Made by a program: the position numbers and the translations under genes
Shown: one piece after another, positions 43,064-52,404 of the stretch
Layout: the number at the start of each line of letters is the position of its first letter
How positions within the stretch are numbered: the first letter of the stretch is position 1
From: Sporolactobacillus sp. THM7-4
GTDB lineage: Bacteria; Bacillota; Bacilli; Bacillales; Sporolactobacillaceae
Direction: 5' to 3'
NCBI RefSeq assembly: GCF_004153165.1
Contig: NZ_SEMD01000009.1
Coordinates: 62,001-126,000, forward strand
DNA: 64,000 bases
The notes under the pieces: generated by a model
The model's input: only the letters and a program-made list of their open reading frames with translations
Told to the model about the DNA's origin: nothing
Database searches by the model: none

Positions 43064-43965
43064 TTATGCGATGCTGCCCATACCGAGGTTATCAAAAAAA
43101 CGAAAGGACAAGTTTTCCTCTCGCTTTTCTGACACATCCTCTTTTTTGCACCCAAGTATAAAGAACGGAAAGACATCACTACTGAATTGTAAAGCGAATC
43201 GTAGTGCTTGCCGTCTTCTAGCTCCGGACGTCCACGATTGACCTTCCTCTACTTCTGCAGCTACGGGGGCATTCAGCACAGTGTCGTTCGGTGTGTAGGT
43301 CCCTTTTACACCGTTAAACAGTGCGTCGAGCAACACACCCGTTCCATCCAGAGCGTATTCCCAGAACATTGCGCCGCCCCAATTGTGATCTACCGCATAT
43401 TTTCCCTTCACTGCAACGGAACGTCGACTATCATAGGATACCCACATGCTGCCATTCAAAATAAACTGGGTCTGTACCGTATTGGCCATAGGTAAAATGC
43501 CCATTGTCATCTGTCTCCAGCATTTTACTGAGAATCCCGGCATGAGACTGAAGAGGTCCGTTCAAATCGGAGAGCTGGTTCAGTCCGTTATTGTATGTGG
43601 ATCAGACATTTAGCCAGGCTGCACCATAAAACGCCGCTCCGATAACTAATTTACGTGCCGGAACATGATTGCGTTTGCAGACTTTCACCGCCGAATCTAC
43701 ACTGTCCGCCGTGCCGACCGGAGCGTCGTATAAGTTGGTAAAGTGCTGGGTCGTATCCTCCATCCTCCTGAGAAATCATAAGTCATCAAGTTAAAGTTGT
43801 CTACGAGCGGCTTGACTTTATTGACTTCGATAGCATCGAGATACTTATATCCGTACCCGTCGCAATGGTCAGCTCATAATACTTACTGTCCGCCGCACCT
43901 TTTACATCCAATTTTTCGCGCAGGTCCCGTAGTAGACGCGTAAAGTTTTGTTTATCGTCCGGTCT
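43064..43965 (-). pseudogene. Remnant of a GH18 chitinase gene
   Basis: Three frames on the minus strand each carry colinear chitinase pieces. The first is [18 protein letters not shown] and YYELTIATG. Then come NFNLMTYDF and, after a frameshift, VDSAVKVCKRNHVPARKLVIG and GAAFYGAAW. The last is WVSYDSRRSVAVKGKYAV and WGGAMFWEYALDG. The N-terminal part, including the DxxDxDxE catalytic motif, is lost where the gene meets an IS66 fragment. At least two frameshifts and a stop make it nonfunctional. Confidence 0.82.
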
Positions 43966-44246
43966 GGCGTCAGCCAGTAGATCTGGATTAAATCCCGGGT
44001 AAACTTCAATTTTCGCAGTTCCCAGCTGAATCAATAAGAAATTCTGTTGAAGGGATTTTCCAGATCCACAGGGATCCAACGATCCGTTGAATAAGACGGT
44101 TGTATCAGGTGCAATTTGCGTTTCCAGTAGCGAAACTGGCTTAAAGGGATTTTCTGATCTTTACACCACTGAATACCGTTTAAATGGCTCGCCTCAAAAT
44201 CATTCATTCGTTTCTGCCAAAGTTCTTGTAACTCTGCTCGTGTCAT
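43966..44246 (-). pseudogene. IS66 family accessory protein TnpA remnant, joined to the chitinase
   Basis: The frame beginning MTRAELQELWQKRMNDFEAS, then [19 protein letters not shown], is IS66 TnpA. A frameshift near 44040 moves the similarity to the next frame ([20 protein letters not shown]), which then runs directly into chitinase sequence. TnpB and TnpC are absent, so this is an old IS66 insertion with a deletion at its inner side. Confidence 0.78.
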
Positions 44247-44676
44247 GGATCGCCCTCCCTATCATCTGATATAAGCATTATCACATGACCAAGTTCATCG
44301 TGAGAAGGTGTCCATTATTTGACGATTACAATACATCGTCCCGATCGCTTAATTCAAACCGCTCTAAGATGCAAGATCATTGTTGAAAAAAAGGATATCT
44401 TTGTATCCAGGCCAAATACCCTGCGCCTTGTCAGATGGCGCAGGGTATTTGATTTTCGCCCGCCATGCGTTCGAAATCTTCTTATTCGCCGTAATAGAAA
44501 CATTTTCTATCTTTTTTCAGATTCCTCTCACCATTTTTAAGCACAGCATCCTATATAAAAAATATAGAGCATCATTCATTGCTCAAGATTCACTCCTCAT
44601 TACTCCTCACTCTTTAACGTCTCGCAATATTCAGCTTGACCAAAAAAACTGAATCCCCGAAAGGAGCCTCACCAAT
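44247..44676. other. Intergenic region with a strong hairpin
   Basis: About 430 bases without a gene. At 44414-44450 a perfect 14-bp stem (AAATACCCTGCGCC and complement, 9-base loop) is followed on the plus strand by GATTTT; it may be a terminator or a relic of a mobile element end. The rest is upstream sequence of the sigma-factor gene. Confidence 0.55.
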
Positions 44677-45270
44677 ATGCCGTTCACCCATTATTTTGCC
44701 GCCCCGTCTGAATCTGAATGCGATGCCTTCGAAAGACTGATGCAGAAGTATGAACCTAAAATCTTGAAAACTGTTAAGCGTTACGCTTCCATGTATAGCC
44801 GCTATCTGGGGTCCGCTGATCACGACGATTTGCTGCAAATTGCCAGATATGCCTTCTATGAAGCGAATCAGGCCTTCGATATTGCAAAAGTCGACCTCGA
44901 GAAAAACCCCGAATCCGTCTTCATCGCCTTCGCCGCCAAAAAAATGAACGGCCGCCTTTCCGATTATCTGCGCAAATACTACAAAACGACCGGTCAAGAC
45001 TGTTCCATCAGCGATTCCGAAAACGCCTGCGAGATCCCTGATGAAGCCTGCGAACCCATGAATCGGCAAATGCTTCGCCTCATCGAAGACTACCTCCCCC
45101 TCCTCAGTCCCCGCCAAACCCTTTACCTCAAACTTACCTTGTTCGATGATTGGGATACCAGGCAAATCGCCGCTTCCCAGCAAGTCTCCGAACATACCGT
45201 GCGCTCCTGGAAAAAAGAACTGCGCAAGAATCTGGCCCCGTTAAAAGAAGCGTTGATGAAGAAAAAATGA
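44677..45270 (+). CDS. Sigma-70 family (alternative) RNA polymerase sigma factor
   Basis: A 197-residue sigma-like protein. Region 2 is visible in ASMYSRYLGSADHDDLLQIA and AFYEANQAFD, and a region-4 helix-turn-helix in WDTRQIAASQQVSEHTVRSW. Region 3 is missing, as in short alternative sigma factors such as those of competence (ComX/SigH-like). No anti-sigma gene is adjacent. AAAGGAG is about 10 bases from the ATG. A second, broken relative lies at 51689-52196. Target genes are unknown. Confidence 0.8.
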   Translation: MPFTHYFAAPSESECDAFERLMQKYEPKILKTVKRYASMYSRYLGSADHDDLLQIARYAFYEANQAFDIAKVDLEKNPESVFIAFAAKKMNGRLSDYLRKYYKTTGQDCSISDSENACEIPDEACEPMNRQMLRLIEDYLPLLSPRQTLYLKLTLFDDWDTRQIAASQQVSEHTVRSWKKELRKNLAPLKEALMKKK

Positions 45271-45297
45271 GACAGTCTAGAAAACTATGAATCATCT

Positions 45298-45342
45298 AAA
45301 AAACAACGTCTGACAACTGAACTCAGTCGGGCGTTGTTTTTT
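45298..45342 (+). terminator. Rho-independent terminator of the sigma-factor gene
   Basis: AAAAAACAACGTCTGAC pairs with GTCGGGCGTTGTTTTTT (two G-T pairs) around an 11-base loop, ending in a T run 28 bases after the stop codon. Confidence 0.85.
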
Positions 45343-45469
45343 CATATGATTAATTTTGGGCTTGCTGAGCATTAAAAAATGTACTGATACCATAGGGTTT
45401 TTAACCACTTTGTCAAATAAATGTGCAGGATAAAATACCGTTTTTCGGGCAACTCCGGACAAAAAAACC

Positions 45470-45906
45470 TTGCAGATGGAGCGACTTAATTGTAAATATC
45501 AGGAACATCAAATGATTATGCCTGAAATCTTTTTCCTTCCTTTCGGAGGGACTCTGAATAAAGAGGATCGCTGTGTGAAATTGGCTCAGCTCATTCCCTG
45601 GTGGAAAGTGGAAGAACACTATGCCGCTACCTTTAAAAAAGCAACAGCGAAGGGCACTCAACCTTTTTCCGCCTATCTGGCGCTAGGACGCTCTGAATAT
45701 CCAGCAGCGCCAGGGATTCGGGAAACCGTACTGCAGATCACAGGAAACCCGTATAAGCAGTACTTTCTTGGTCTTCCGGCTTTTCAGCAGCATCCTCCTT
45801 TTCATTACCCATGATGGCTCGCTTTCGCAAACTGCTTCTGGACGCGACCTGCATTCGGGCGTATATCGCCTATCCTACGAATATCTCCCTGTATCTCCCT
45901 TCTTGA
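45470..45906 (+). pseudogene. IS1182/IS5-like (DUF772) transposase remnant
   Basis: The first frame, FFLPFGGTLNKEDRCVKLAQ with LIPWWKVEEHY and ETVLQITGNPYKQYFLG, is the N-terminal DUF772 region of such transposases. A frameshift follows at HPPFHYP into MMARFRK, and then a large deletion brings LLDATCIRAYIAYPTNISLY, which belongs to the middle of the protein. The catalytic DDE part is missing. Confidence 0.75.
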
Positions 45907-46033
45907 TCAGGGATGTCAGAAACTTGAAAAGATCATTGTTTTCCTCAATCCCACGTCAAATAGAAAAGGGGTCATCTACACGCCAGCAAATTACTTACAA
46001 AAGAATCAGTTCTCTGAATAAATTAAGCATCAA

Positions 46034-46047
46034 TGATACCGCTTACA
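46034..46047. promoter_or_regulatory. cre site (CcpA box) upstream of the PTS operon
   Basis: TGATACCGCTTACA differs from the consensus TGWAANCGNTNWCA at one position. It lies 85 bases before the EIIA start codon. Nearly the same box occurs at 48131 and 63583. Confidence 0.55.
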
Positions 46048-46131
46048 ATTGTGTCACCAGGTTGTGAAAAGCATTGGGATGAAAAATAATCTCTCCTTTT
46101 TTATAATTTAAGGTGAAAGGAAGAGAGAATT

Positions 46132-46605
46132 ATGGAGGATGAGTTATTTACAATTAATAATGTTGAAATTGGATTAAAACTTTTCAGTAAAGACAGGGTG
46201 CTCTCTTTTTTGGCCCAGAAAGGTGTTGAGGTTGGAGCGGGAAAGTTTAGTGATAGAATTCTTGCAGATTTATTGAAAAGAGAAAATATGCTTACTACAA
46301 GTGTAGGTAAAGGAATAGCCATTCCACATTGTAAATCCCAAAACATTTCAAAAGCGACCTTATTGTTTGTTAGACTAGATCAACCTGTAATTTGGAATGA
46401 TAAGGATCAGGAAAAAGTGAATATTATTTTTGGAATTTTAACTTCAAATACTACTGATAATATTCATCTATCTATTCTTTCAAGACTAGCAAAAAATCTT
46501 TTAAAGAATAGTTTTTTAAAAATTTTAAATACAGCTCAAAGTAAAGAAAAAATTTTTGATCAGATAAATGAAGTTCTTATGGTTAAGGGAGGATCATTAA
46601 GATGA
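46132..46605 (+). CDS. PTS system EIIA component, fructose/mannitol family
   Basis: A 157-residue phosphocarrier. The active histidine is H66 in SVGKGIAIPHCKSQ. It passes phosphate from HPr to EIIB. GGAAGAGAG precedes the ATG. Its stop overlaps the EIIB start by 4 bases. The AT-rich codon use of this operon differs from the surrounding genes and suggests transfer from another source. Confidence 0.92.
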   Translation: MEDELFTINNVEIGLKLFSKDRVLSFLAQKGVEVGAGKFSDRILADLLKRENMLTTSVGKGIAIPHCKSQNISKATLLFVRLDQPVIWNDKDQEKVNIIFGILTSNTTDNIHLSILSRLAKNLLKNSFLKILNTAQSKEKIFDQINEVLMVKGGSLR

Positions 46606-46922
46606 AACTAATACTTGGTGTAAGTGCTTGCCCAATGGGTGTAGCCCATACTTATCTTGCAGCAGACTCTATTGAAGAAGCAGGGAAAGATTTAGGTTAT
46701 CAGGTTAAAGTAGAAACGCAGGGGGCATCAGGAATTGAAAACAAACTTTCCTCTGATGAAATTGAAAAAGCTGATTTAATTGTCATTGCAAGCGCTGTAA
46801 AACTTGCGGGGAGTGATCGTTTTCAGGGCTATGAAGACAAAATACTAAAAATTGATTTACAAAGTGCGATACGTAAAAGTAAGCAATTGATTTCTGAAAG
46901 ACTAGCTCAGGTAAACCAGTGA
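46602..46922 (+). CDS. PTS system EIIB component, fructose family
   Basis: A 106-residue protein with the phosphorylated cysteine C10 in GVSACPMGVAHTYLA, the standard fructose-class EIIB pattern, and VETQGASGIEN. It hands phosphate to the sugar during uptake through EIIC, encoded 14 bases downstream. Confidence 0.94.
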   Translation: MKLILGVSACPMGVAHTYLAADSIEEAGKDLGYQVKVETQGASGIENKLSSDEIEKADLIVIASAVKLAGSDRFQGYEDKILKIDLQSAIRKSKQLISERLAQVNQ

Positions 46923-46936
46923 AAGGGTGAAGAGTC

Positions 46937-48076
46937 ATGTATCAACCAAAGTGGAAAGCATTTCAGGAACATTTGATGACAGGTATCTCCTATATGATTC
47001 CAATCATTGTTCCGGCCGGAATTATAATGGGTATCGGTATTATGGCTGGTCAGTTCATGGGATTTGATGCTTGGAACGCCAAACTACTTCAAGATAGTAA
47101 CAACGTTGTAAAATTATTTGCATGGCTAACGCAAGTTGCTGGAGCAGGTATGATGGGACTAATGTTCCCTGTTTTTGCAGCGTTTGTTTCATACAGTATA
47201 TCAGACAAACTGGGATTGGCTCCTGGTTTTATTGGGGGATATTTAGCAAAAGAGATGGGTTCGGGGTTCATTGGAGCAGTAATTATTGGTATGCTGGCAG
47301 GCTATTTTGTCAAATATCTTAATGACAAAATAAAATTTAATAGAACATTCAATCCTGTAAAAACATTATTCATAATTCCTGTTACATCTTCACTTTTTGC
47401 AATTATCGGTAGCTACTTTATTGTTGGGCCTCTTGGTCTGCTCTTCATAAAGGGAATAACCATAGTTATCCATGCGGCTGGGGGTACCGGACAAGTTACA
47501 ATGGCAGCAGTTATCGGGGGATCTATGGGGTTTGATTTAGGAGGTCCTGTTAATAAAACAGCTTTAGCACTTTCCATGCAATTAAACACGGATACTGGAG
47601 CAAATACGTGGGTTCCAGCAATGATTGGGGCTGTCATCCCTCCTATTGGTATTGGATTAGCAACGATCATTGATAAATTTATTGTAAGAAGAACAGTATT
47701 TGAAAAAAATTTAAAAGCCAATGGGTTTCCCTGTTTTCTTTTAGGATTTATGGGAATTTCTGAAGGAGCAATTCCTTTTGCTATAAAAGATCCTTTATTT
47801 ATGATTCCAATTAATGTGATTGGTTCGGCCACAGGAGCAGCTATTGCTGCTGCATTAAAAACTTCAGCGGTAACCGGTGTCCCTGCGGCAATATGGGGCT
47901 GGCCGTTATCCACTAATCCTTTAGGCTGGGCAATTGCTGTAGTAATAGGTTCTCTAATGGTTTGTTTTGGTGCGATATTCAGAGGAAATTATGTTGTAAG
48001 AAAAAGAGAAAAGAAGAATAATATTCAAACTAAAGTCAAAAAAGAAGTGGTAAGTCAATCCGATGTTAGTCTATAA
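46937..48076 (+). CDS. PTS system EIIC component, fructose family permease
   Basis: A 379-residue membrane permease with about nine hydrophobic segments. It has HLMTGISYMIPIIVPAGI at the start, the GFIGGYLA loop, GGSMGFDLGGPVNKTALAL and the late MGISEGAIPFAIKDP substrate motif. The A-B-C domains are on three separate genes. The sugar cannot be named; the oxidoreductase gene downstream hints at an unusual sugar, polyol or inositol-like compound. Confidence 0.92.
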   Translation: MYQPKWKAFQEHLMTGISYMIPIIVPAGIIMGIGIMAGQFMGFDAWNAKLLQDSNNVVKLFAWLTQVAGAGMMGLMFPVFAAFVSYSISDKLGLAPGFIGGYLAKEMGSGFIGAVIIGMLAGYFVKYLNDKIKFNRTFNPVKTLFIIPVTSSLFAIIGSYFIVGPLGLLFIKGITIVIHAAGGTGQVTMAAVIGGSMGFDLGGPVNKTALALSMQLNTDTGANTWVPAMIGAVIPPIGIGLATIIDKFIVRRTVFEKNLKANGFPCFLLGFMGISEGAIPFAIKDPLFMIPINVIGSATGAAIAAALKTSAVTGVPAAIWGWPLSTNPLGWAIAVVIGSLMVCFGAIFRGNYVVRKREKKNNIQTKVKKEVVSQSDVSL

Positions 48077-48130
48077 TTTATTAATATGACTAATGATTTT
48101 AACAATATATTTTCTTTAGAAACACAATAT

Positions 48131-48144
48131 TGATAACGCTCACA
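48131..48144. promoter_or_regulatory. cre site inside the PTS operon
   Basis: TGATAACGCTCACA matches the cre consensus with one mismatch. It is embedded in an ACAATAT...ATATTGT inverted repeat (48124-48150). It lies in the 170-base gap before the regulator gene, so that gene may have its own CcpA-controlled promoter. Confidence 0.5.
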
Positions 48145-48246
48145 TATTGTACAAAGCTCATTAAATGCTTGTTTCTTATAATTATTATCAATTTATTAAT
48201 TGTTAATACTTGTAAATAGGCGAAGGAATTGGCAGGGGAATGTGAA

Positions 48247-50076
48247 ATGAACAAACAAATGAATGATGTAATTAAAATTTTATTACGCCAGAAGCAATCC
48301 ATTTCAAGTAATGAACTTGCGAAACAGGTCGGTGTAAGTAGTCGGACGATTAAAAGATATATAAAAAACATTTCCCCCTTCTTTTCAAACAATAAAATGA
48401 AGCTGATTTCTGATGGCAACGGTTACAAGTTAGCAATGGCAGAAAACAATCGTATTGATCTACTAAATAAAATTTCTAAAGGAGTATATGATGATAGTGC
48501 ACAACTGGGAGAGATGATTTTGACTTATCTCCTATGCACGGAGTACGCAACTATTGATGAATTATCGGAACGCCTTTTTTATAGCAGAAATACAATCACT
48601 AAGAAGATGAAACAGGTTCATTTGTTAACAGACAGAGCAGGATTAAGACTCTGCAGTAAACCACATTACGGTTTTTTTATTGATGGGAATGAACGCTCAA
48701 TCAGAAAATGTTTTGCAAAATATTTAAAATCATATCCTTTTATACAGGTGAGATTGAGAAAATTATTGGGGCAGAAGTTTGAAGAAAAAGAGTTGTTGAA
48801 GATATTAACAAATGCTTTAAAAGAGTTTTCTCTAAAGAAGAGTACAGAAGAGATAGATTTATTTCTTAAATACCTTTTGGTGACTATATTACGTCCTAAG
48901 AAGATTGATTTAAATTATACAGATGATACCATAAGTATCACTCACTTGCGGACTGTTAGGAGAGTATTGGAAAGTATTGAAAAGCAATTTGGTCTAACCT
49001 TCAAAGAGGATGAGCAGTATTTTTTGGCTTTAGTGTTAGGTGGAGGATACACTTCTGCTGAAGAAAAAGAAAAAATAGAGCAAATTATTGAGTCTACAAT
49101 ACAAAGGGTAACAACAGAATTTAATGAACAATTTTCATCAATTGCTAAATTAAAAGATGCCCTGGTTCATCACGTGAGTATTTCTTTAAAAAGGCAGAAA
49201 CTAGGTGTATTCATTGAAAATCCACTTAGAGAGATGATTCAATCGAGATATTTTATGTCCTACCAGTATGCTTTACTGCTGGCTAATGCCTTAAAAAAAC
49301 AAATAGATATGAAGATAGATGAGAATGAAATCAGTTATATGGCACTTCATTTTGAAGCAAATTTGAAGAGAAATAATAAAAATGAGATATATAATGTCTT
49401 GGTTGTCTGCGGAGGAGGAGCAGGGACATCTTCTGTATTAAGAACTAAATTAGAAAGAAACTTTCCACAGTTGCGAGTTCAAGAAGTTTTACCTTCATAT
49501 ATGTTAGAAAATATAGATTTACATTCAATAGATTTTATTATTTCAACACATACTTTTGAGAATAAAATTAATAAAAAAATAGTTTACATTAGCCCTATTT
49601 TGAATGTAATAGATACGGAAAAAATAATGCAGACTATGAGAAAAGGGTTAGATGATGAATACTTTGTCCATTTATTTTCCAGGACGAGATTTTTTTCAAA
49701 TGTCCATTTTACTAATAAAAAGGAATGTTTGTCTTTTATTACAACTCAATTAATAAATATGAAAATCATCGATAATACCTTGAAACAGCAAGTTTTTGAT
49801 CGAGAACAGACAACTACAACAGAAATAGGAAATCTAACTGCCATCCCGCACTGCATTGTTGATTCTGAATCTAAGTTATTGGTTTGTATTTTAGACGCGC
49901 CAATACTATGGGAAGAAGAACAAGTCCAGCTTATTATTTTTGGATGTATTAATACCAAAGACAAACGGGGGAAAAAAATTTATCCTACTATTTATAATAA
50001 AGTACAGGACAAAGAACGGGTATCAGAAATTCTTCATTGTGCAACATTTGATCAATTCGTTAAAAATCTAATTTGA
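48247..50076 (+). CDS. PRD-containing transcriptional regulator/activator (BglG/MtlR/ManR family)
   Basis: A 609-residue multi-domain regulator. A DNA-binding helix-turn-helix (ISSNELAKQVGVSSRTIKRY) is followed by a second winged helix and two PRD domains (histidines near YFLALVLGGGY, ALVHHVSI and MALHFEAN). An EIIB-like domain has Cys in VVCGGGAGTSSVL, and an EIIA-like domain has His in LTAIPHCIVD. Such proteins sense PTS phosphorylation. The ATG giving MNKQMND has AGGGG 8 bases upstream; an earlier TTG touches another purine run. It is the regulator of the flanking PTS genes. Confidence 0.9.
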   Translation: MNKQMNDVIKILLRQKQSISSNELAKQVGVSSRTIKRYIKNISPFFSNNKMKLISDGNGYKLAMAENNRIDLLNKISKGVYDDSAQLGEMILTYLLCTEYATIDELSERLFYSRNTITKKMKQVHLLTDRAGLRLCSKPHYGFFIDGNERSIRKCFAKYLKSYPFIQVRLRKLLGQKFEEKELLKILTNALKEFSLKKSTEEIDLFLKYLLVTILRPKKIDLNYTDDTISITHLRTVRRVLESIEKQFGLTFKEDEQYFLALVLGGGYTSAEEKEKIEQIIESTIQRVTTEFNEQFSSIAKLKDALVHHVSISLKRQKLGVFIENPLREMIQSRYFMSYQYALLLANALKKQIDMKIDENEISYMALHFEANLKRNNKNEIYNVLVVCGGGAGTSSVLRTKLERNFPQLRVQEVLPSYMLENIDLHSIDFIISTHTFENKINKKIVYISPILNVIDTEKIMQTMRKGLDDEYFVHLFSRTRFFSNVHFTNKKECLSFITTQLINMKIIDNTLKQQVFDREQTTTTEIGNLTAIPHCIVDSESKLLVCILDAPILWEEEQVQLIIFGCINTKDKRGKKIYPTIYNKVQDKERVSEILHCATFDQFVKNLI

Positions 50077-50083
50077 AAAAGGA

Positions 50084-51127
50084 ATGATGACTTTGTTAAC
50101 CATGGGGATTATCGGCTTTGGTAAAAGTGCTACTCGTTACCATATACCATACATTAAGCAAAGAAAAAATATATGGATCAAAAAGATATTCGATCCAAAT
50201 CTTGATATTAATAAAAAGAGAAAAATAAATCTGACTGATACGGTGTTCATTGATAAGTTGGACAATATTCTTGAAGATCCGGATATTTCCCTTATAACCA
50301 TATGCACGCCGCCATCTACACACTACGAACTTGCAAAAAAATGTCTGAAAAACGGGAAAAATATTCTTGTTGAAAAACCTTTTTGTGTGACTGTTCAAGA
50401 GGTTAATGAAATTCTAACTTTGGCTAAACAAGAAAATCTTATCGCAATGCCGTATCAAAACAGACGGTTTGATAGTGACTTTCTTGCATTAAAAGAAGTT
50501 CTTAAATCAGGTCAACTTGGTCGAATTGTTGAAGTTGAATTTCATTTTGACCGTTATCGTCCGATTGATGAGAGAAAAAAAGGAACGATCTATGATGGAG
50601 AATTTTATGGATTAGGTGTGCATCTTTTAGACAAAGTCATCAGTGTTTTTGGTATTCCTGATAAAGTGTATTATGATATTCGCACTCTTCGTGATCCGGA
50701 GAAACCGGATGATACATTTGAAATGCAGCTGTTCTTTAATAAAATGAAGGTTATTATTAAAGTCAATCAATTAATTATTGGCGGATATCCTTCGATACGA
50801 ATTCAGGGGGATAAGGGTAGTTTTATCAAATATGAACAAGACCAGCAAGAGACTTGTCTTAAAAAGGGCATTATGCCCTGGGAGAAGGACTTTGGTAAAG
50901 AGATCTCACCAGGTGTTCTTAATGTTATTCAGGATGGGAAAATTGTGAGCAAAAAAATAGAATCTCCTGTTGGCAACTATGGCAATGTTTATGATTCTCT
51001 TTATAAAAGTATTATCTATGGGGAGCCCAAACTTGTTACTGATGAAGAAACTCGTTTGAACATAGCTATTCTTGAGGAAGGGATTAAGAGAGAAACACCA
51101 CATGTTGTTACATTTAAGAAACCCTGA
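50084..51127 (+). CDS. Gfo/Idh/MocA family NAD(P)-dependent oxidoreductase
   Basis: A 347-residue sugar dehydrogenase-type protein. The Rossmann loop is MGIIGFGKSATRYH at the N-terminus, the family's EKPF motif is at 97-100, and the substrate domain contains DGEFYGLGVHLLDKVISVFG. It probably acts on the sugar (or its phosphate) brought in by the PTS. Two adjacent ATGs lie very close to AAGG; an in-frame TTG at 50093 (MLTMGIIG) has better spacing and could be the real start. Confidence 0.88.
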   Translation: MMTLLTMGIIGFGKSATRYHIPYIKQRKNIWIKKIFDPNLDINKKRKINLTDTVFIDKLDNILEDPDISLITICTPPSTHYELAKKCLKNGKNILVEKPFCVTVQEVNEILTLAKQENLIAMPYQNRRFDSDFLALKEVLKSGQLGRIVEVEFHFDRYRPIDERKKGTIYDGEFYGLGVHLLDKVISVFGIPDKVYYDIRTLRDPEKPDDTFEMQLFFNKMKVIIKVNQLIIGGYPSIRIQGDKGSFIKYEQDQQETCLKKGIMPWEKDFGKEISPGVLNVIQDGKIVSKKIESPVGNYGNVYDSLYKSIIYGEPKLVTDEETRLNIAILEEGIKRETPHVVTFKKP

Positions 51128-51178
51128 CAGCATGGTTAAATCTTAACCGTGATATCGACTTTATGTAAGTGTCAAATA

Positions 51179-51203
51179 GCCCACACCCAGCAAAGATGTG
51201 GGC
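51179..51203 (+). terminator. Hairpin terminator after the oxidoreductase gene
   Basis: GCCCACA...TGTGGGC forms a 7-bp GC-rich stem with an 11-base loop, 52 bases after the stop, followed by a moderately T-rich stretch. It marks the right end of the PTS operon. Confidence 0.6.
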
Positions 51204-51267
51204 ATGATTTATTTGTCAATTGAAAAAAACCCCTACATAGTCATTGAAACTTCCTCCACCTTGTTTA

Positions 51268-51654
51268 TTACTTTTGCAGGGGAATAGGGTAGAGATTACC
51301 CAATTTGTTGCTGTTCCAGCCACGATTTTGTTCTATCATTCGATATGAGTTGCCGTTCATATTAACGAGATACGCCTGATGAGTTAACCGATCGATCTTG
51401 GCTACAGTAATGGCCGGATCTTGAAAGATTTCTCCCCATTGTTTAAACGATAAATTTGTCGTGATGATCGTTGACCTTTGTCCGGCTCGAAGCGAGAGAT
51501 GGATAAATAACAGTTCAGTTCCTTCTCTGTCAAATGAAATGTAGCCTTCATCCGAAATAACCAAATCATATTTTTCAAAACGTCTTTGAAAGGCGCAATA
51601 CGTCCGTTCTGATTGACACTCTTTCATATGATTAATAAGCAGGGGACTTTTCAG
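51268..51654 (-). pseudogene. IS21 family helper ATPase IstB, C-terminal remnant
   Basis: The frame carries FEKYDLVISDEGYISFDREG, RSTIITTNLSFKQWGEIF and the closing IDRLTHQAYLVNMNGNSYR, the C-terminal third of IstB. The Walker A region is absent, and a few residues are lost around the Walker B (normally IIDELGY) and after LLF. It abuts the sigma-factor pseudogene. Confidence 0.82.
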
Positions 51655-51688
51655 TGTTATCCTGGGGTACTTTTTTAGATTACTATCT

Positions 51689-52196
51689 ACATATGAACCG
51701 AAGATCTTGAAAACTGTTAGCCAAAATGCCAGCATGTATGCCCACTACCTCTACAGTTCTACGGACCGAGATGATCTGCTGCAAATTGCACGATGCGCAT
51801 TCTGGGAAGCGAGCGACAAATTCGACATCACAAAAGTCAGTGCAGATAAATATCCGAAAAATGTGTGCATAGCCTTCGCAACAAAAACCATGAACGGTCA
51901 ACTCTTCGACTACCTCCGAAAGCACTACAAAAACGCCAGTCGCGAATCATACAGTAGCACAGATTCCTCAGACGATATCCACGCTGAAACAACTGAATCG
52001 CTAAAAAACCAAATGCTCCGCCTCCTCGAAGATCATCTCCCATTCCTTACCCCCTCATGAAGCCCAATACCTCAATCTCGTCCTATTTAACGATTGGGAC
52101 ACCAAACAAATTTCCCAAACAGCACAAATCTCCGAGCGCACCGCCCGCTCCTGGAAAAAGAATTTGCGGAAAAAGTTGAGAGTTGAACAGATCTAA
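51689..52196 (+). pseudogene. Truncated and frameshifted sigma-70 family factor
   Basis: Colinear with the intact factor at 44677-45270: YEPKILKTVSQNASMYAHYL, DRDDLLQIARCAF, then LLEDHLPFLTP. A single-base frameshift at about 52056 moves the rest (AQYLNLVLFNDWDTKQIS, SERTARSWKKNLRKKL) to another frame. The first 20 or so codons are replaced by istB sequence, so both ends of the story are damaged. Confidence 0.85.
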
Positions 52197-52199
52197 CTT

Positions 52200-52247
52200 A
52201 AAATCGACCAGCCAGCATTAAATAAATGCACGTCGGTCGATTTTTTT
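52200..52247 (+). terminator. Terminator after the sigma-factor pseudogene
   Basis: AAAATCGACC pairs with GGTCGATTTT over a 25-base loop, then a T run. Its place matches the terminator behind the intact sigma gene. Confidence 0.65.
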
Positions 52248-52404
52248 CAATGAGAATGGACATCTATCTAGTAAAATCACATATATGAGGAGTGCCCCAT
52301 TTAGAACAAAATAGTTTTTAGATGATTAGCTTGTAGATCACCCATTATATTGATTTAGAAGAACAAAGTTTCCGAATCTTTTTCATCAATCCCACTAATA
52401 TTCT

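Noticed and set aside
44677-45195. Long minus-strand frame opposite the sigma-factor gene
   Set aside because: It is a shadow frame. The plus-strand product has clear sigma region 2 and region 4 motifs and its own ribosome binding site and terminator.
45900-46131. Peptide LLDQGCQKLEKIIVFLNPTS after the IS1182-like remnant
   Set aside because: It could be more transposase debris, but I could not match it to any family and it lacks a start.
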